Positions 5,725 through 6,399 of a DNA stretch of 6,399 nucleotides are shown here, one piece after another; the stretch's first letter is position 1; every line of letters begins with the position of its first letter. The notes beneath the pieces are model-generated. The model made no database searches and was not told where the DNA came from. It worked only from the letters and a program-made list of their open reading frames with translations. Made by a program: the position numbers and the translations under genes. The DNA lies in NCBI GenBank assembly GCA_003134755.1, contig PLCK01000241.1:2299-8697 (forward strand), read 5' to 3'. The stretch is from Actinomycetota bacterium (GTDB lineage: Bacteria; Actinomycetota; Actinomycetes; Acidothermales; Acidothermaceae).

Positions 5725-5754
5725 TTGCTACTAGGGTACTACCATAGGTAGTAT
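5725..5754 (+). promoter_or_regulatory. Leaderless promoter of mazEF
   Basis: TTGCTA (5725-5730) as -35 and TAGTAT (5749-5754) as -10 are separated by 18 bp. Six bases separate the -10 from the mazE ATG, so transcription would start at the A of ATG (5761). No ribosome binding site precedes that ATG, which supports a leaderless mRNA. The -10 lies inside the palindrome at 5737-5753, so a repressor bound there would block RNA polymerase. Confidence 0.55.
5737..5753. promoter_or_regulatory. 17-bp palindrome, probable MazE operator
   Basis: TACTACC-ATA-GGTAGTA is a perfect inverted repeat with 7-bp arms around a 3-bp centre. A further TACTA (5729-5733) lies to its left, giving three copies of the same pentamer (two direct, one inverted). 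Ribbon-helix-helix antitoxins bind such short symmetric sites as dimers, and this one covers the -10 box of mazE. The symmetry is seen directly; binding by MazE and autorepression are inferred from what is known of toxin-antitoxin operons. Confidence 0.6.
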
Positions 5755-5760
5755 GCAAGT

Positions 5761-5994
5761 ATGAAACTGAGCGTGAGCCTGCCTGACGAGGACGTCGAGT
5801 TTCTCGACGCGTACGCGCGCAGTCAGGGCGTCGAGTCGCGGTCCGCCGTCCTGCACCGCGCAGTTCGCCTGCTGAAGGCCACCGAACTGACCGCCGACTA
5901 CGAGGAAGCGTGGCGCGAGTGGGCGTCGTCCGACGACGCGACGGCGTGGGATGCGACCTCGCGCGACGGACTCGCGACCGATGCGACGAGGTGA
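5761..5994 (+). CDS. mazE: MazE-type antitoxin (ribbon-helix-helix), MazE9-like
   Basis: A 77-residue antitoxin. The N-terminus KLSVSLPDEDVEFLDAYAR (2-20) and SRSAVLHRAVRLL (26-38) give the beta strand and two helices of a ribbon-helix-helix DNA-binding domain. The C-terminal half is acidic and Trp-rich (DYEEAWREW at 46-54, AWDATSRDG at 62-70), the part that in this family wraps around the toxin and blocks its RNA site. The sequence closely resembles M. tuberculosis MazE9 (Rv2801A) as I recall it, including the MKLSVSL start and the DYxxAWxEW motif. It should neutralise MazF and repress its own promoter. ATG at 5761 is favoured by the family N-terminus and by the -10 box six bases away. It overlaps mazF by 14 nt. 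Confidence 0.93.
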   Translation: MKLSVSLPDEDVEFLDAYARSQGVESRSAVLHRAVRLLKATELTADYEEAWREWASSDDATAWDATSRDGLATDATR

Positions 5995-6328
5995 GGTCCG
6001 GCTCGTGGACTTCGAGCCGAGCCGCGGTGCAGAGGCAGCCAGACTGCGGCCGGCGGTTCTCGTCAGCAACGACGGAGCGAATTCGACCGCGGCCCGTCTC
6101 GGCCGTGGCGTCGTCACCGTTGTGCCGGTGATATCGAACGTCGCGCGCGTGTATCCGTTCCAGGTGCTGCTGCCGGCCGTCCAAACGGGGCTCGACCGCG
6201 ATTCCAAAGCCCAAGCGGAACAAGTGCGCTCGATCGATGTGCTGCGCATCGGCCGAAGCATCGGGCGCTTGCCGGTCGAGCTCATGCACGACCTCGATGA
6301 GGCGCTCCGACTCCACTTGGCGTTGTGA
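5981..6328 (+). CDS. mazF: MazF-type mRNA interferase, MazF9-like, with altered catalytic residue
   Basis: A 115-residue MazF/PemK-family toxin with a normal length and an intact frame. Family blocks are MRRGEVRLVDFEP (1-13), RPAVLVSND (23-31), LGRGVVTVVPV (40-50), YPFQVLL (58-64), AQAEQVRSI (77-85) and a closing helix LDEALRLHL (105-113). It strongly resembles M. tuberculosis MazF9 (MazF-mt1, Rv2801c), reported to cut RNA at UAC. R23 matches catalytic Arg29 of E. coli MazF. The position matching Thr52 is Ile51 (PVISN where relatives have PVTSN), encoded by the rare codon ATA, whereas the other three Ile codons in the gene are ATC. Activity may be lost or reduced. ATG at 5981 is chosen over the in-frame ATG at 5951 because MRRGE is the family start. 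There is no clear ribosome binding site, so translation probably depends on mazE. Confidence 0.92.
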   Translation: MRRGEVRLVDFEPSRGAEAARLRPAVLVSNDGANSTAARLGRGVVTVVPVISNVARVYPFQVLLPAVQTGLDRDSKAQAEQVRSIDVLRIGRSIGRLPVELMHDLDEALRLHLAL

Positions 6329-6340
6329 CGGCCTGGTTTG

Positions 6341-6399
6341 ATGGCGACCATGCCAGACGTCGGGTTGCTGATGCTCGCGGGTGCGCCACTCGGCAACCC
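6341..6399 (+). CDS. rsmI: 16S rRNA C1402 ribose 2'-O-methyltransferase, N-terminus only (3'-partial)
   Basis: Only about 19 codons are visible before the right edge. From the ATG at 6350 they read MPDVGLLMLAGAPLGN, matching the start of RsmI (formerly YraL), where a first strand GxLxLxxTPxGN begins the SAM-dependent tetrapyrrole-methylase-type fold. The usual Thr is Ala here. RsmI methylates the 2'-OH of C1402 in the ribosomal decoding centre. In M. tuberculosis, rsmI (Rv1003) lies next to and divergent from pmt (Rv1002c), which supports the call despite the short stretch. Two in-frame ATGs, 6341 and 6350, are possible; neither has a good ribosome binding site or a leaderless -10 box. The mazF stop is in the same frame 13 bp upstream, so read-out from mazF may contribute to expression. 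Confidence 0.72.
   Translation, partial: MATMPDVGLLMLAGAPLGN

Noticed and set aside
4646..5734. Long open frame (362 codons) on the plus strand opposite pmt
   Set aside because: Its translation is Arg/His/Pro/Asp-rich with no family motif, and it is fully antisense to a clear GT39 enzyme. Long antisense frames are expected in GC-rich genes.
5951..5980. Ten-residue N-terminal extension of MazF from the ATG at 5951
   Set aside because: MazF proteins of this clade begin with MRRGE, which starts at 5981; neither ATG has a clear ribosome binding site, so family alignment decides.
1..6399. CRISPR arrays, tRNA or rRNA genes, transposases, integrases
   Set aside because: No regularly spaced repeats, no recognisable tRNA arms or rRNA blocks, and no recombinase motifs in any frame; I see none of these.

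Overview
The window looks like chromosomal DNA of a high-GC actinomycete (Actinomycetota). Third codon positions are strongly G/C, several starts are GTG, and two promoters look leaderless. The best protein matches I can recall are actinobacterial: an O-mannosyltransferase (Pmt) divergent from rsmI, a two-FluC fluoride-channel cluster with a DUF190 gene, and a toxin-antitoxin pair very like MazEF9 of Mycobacterium tuberculosis. I cannot name the genus. All family assignments come from reading the sequence and from memory, with no database search.

Layout, left to right. (1) Bases 2-490 (+) hold the end of a small two-helix membrane protein with a charged helical tail, resembling the SLATT effector domain; the gene probably begins outside the window. 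(2) It converges on a minus-strand operon: an alpha/beta-hydrolase-type epoxide hydrolase (2625-1396), then an NAD(P)-dependent epimerase/dehydratase (1385-516) whose ribosome binding site overlaps the hydrolase stop codon. (3) Divergent from that, across a 118-bp gap with an inverted repeat, is a tightly coupled plus-strand operon (2744-3977): FluC/CrcB fluoride channel subunit 1, a DUF190 (PII-like fold) protein and FluC/CrcB subunit 2, with overlapping start and stop codons. (4) A 35-bp convergent gap that can form a hairpin separates this from a minus-strand Pmt gene (5629-4013). (5) Divergent from pmt is a mazE-mazF module (5761-6328), followed by the first codons of rsmI, cut by the right edge.

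How the genes work together. The two FluC subunits probably form one heterodimeric fluoride exporter; the role of the DUF190 protein is unknown. MazE should bind both its own promoter palindrome and MazF. Pmt transfers mannose from polyprenyl-phosphate-mannose to secreted proteins. RsmI methylates 16S rRNA C1402.

Most interesting points: MazF has isoleucine, encoded by the rare codon ATA, where the family has its catalytic threonine; mazEF sits between pmt and rsmI, which are direct neighbours in M. tuberculosis as I recall; pmt and mazE both appear to be leaderless, with a 17-bp palindrome over the mazE -10 box; and the two FluC subunits carry different, degenerate versions of the pore phenylalanine motif. 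There is no gene-free stretch longer than about 130 bp.
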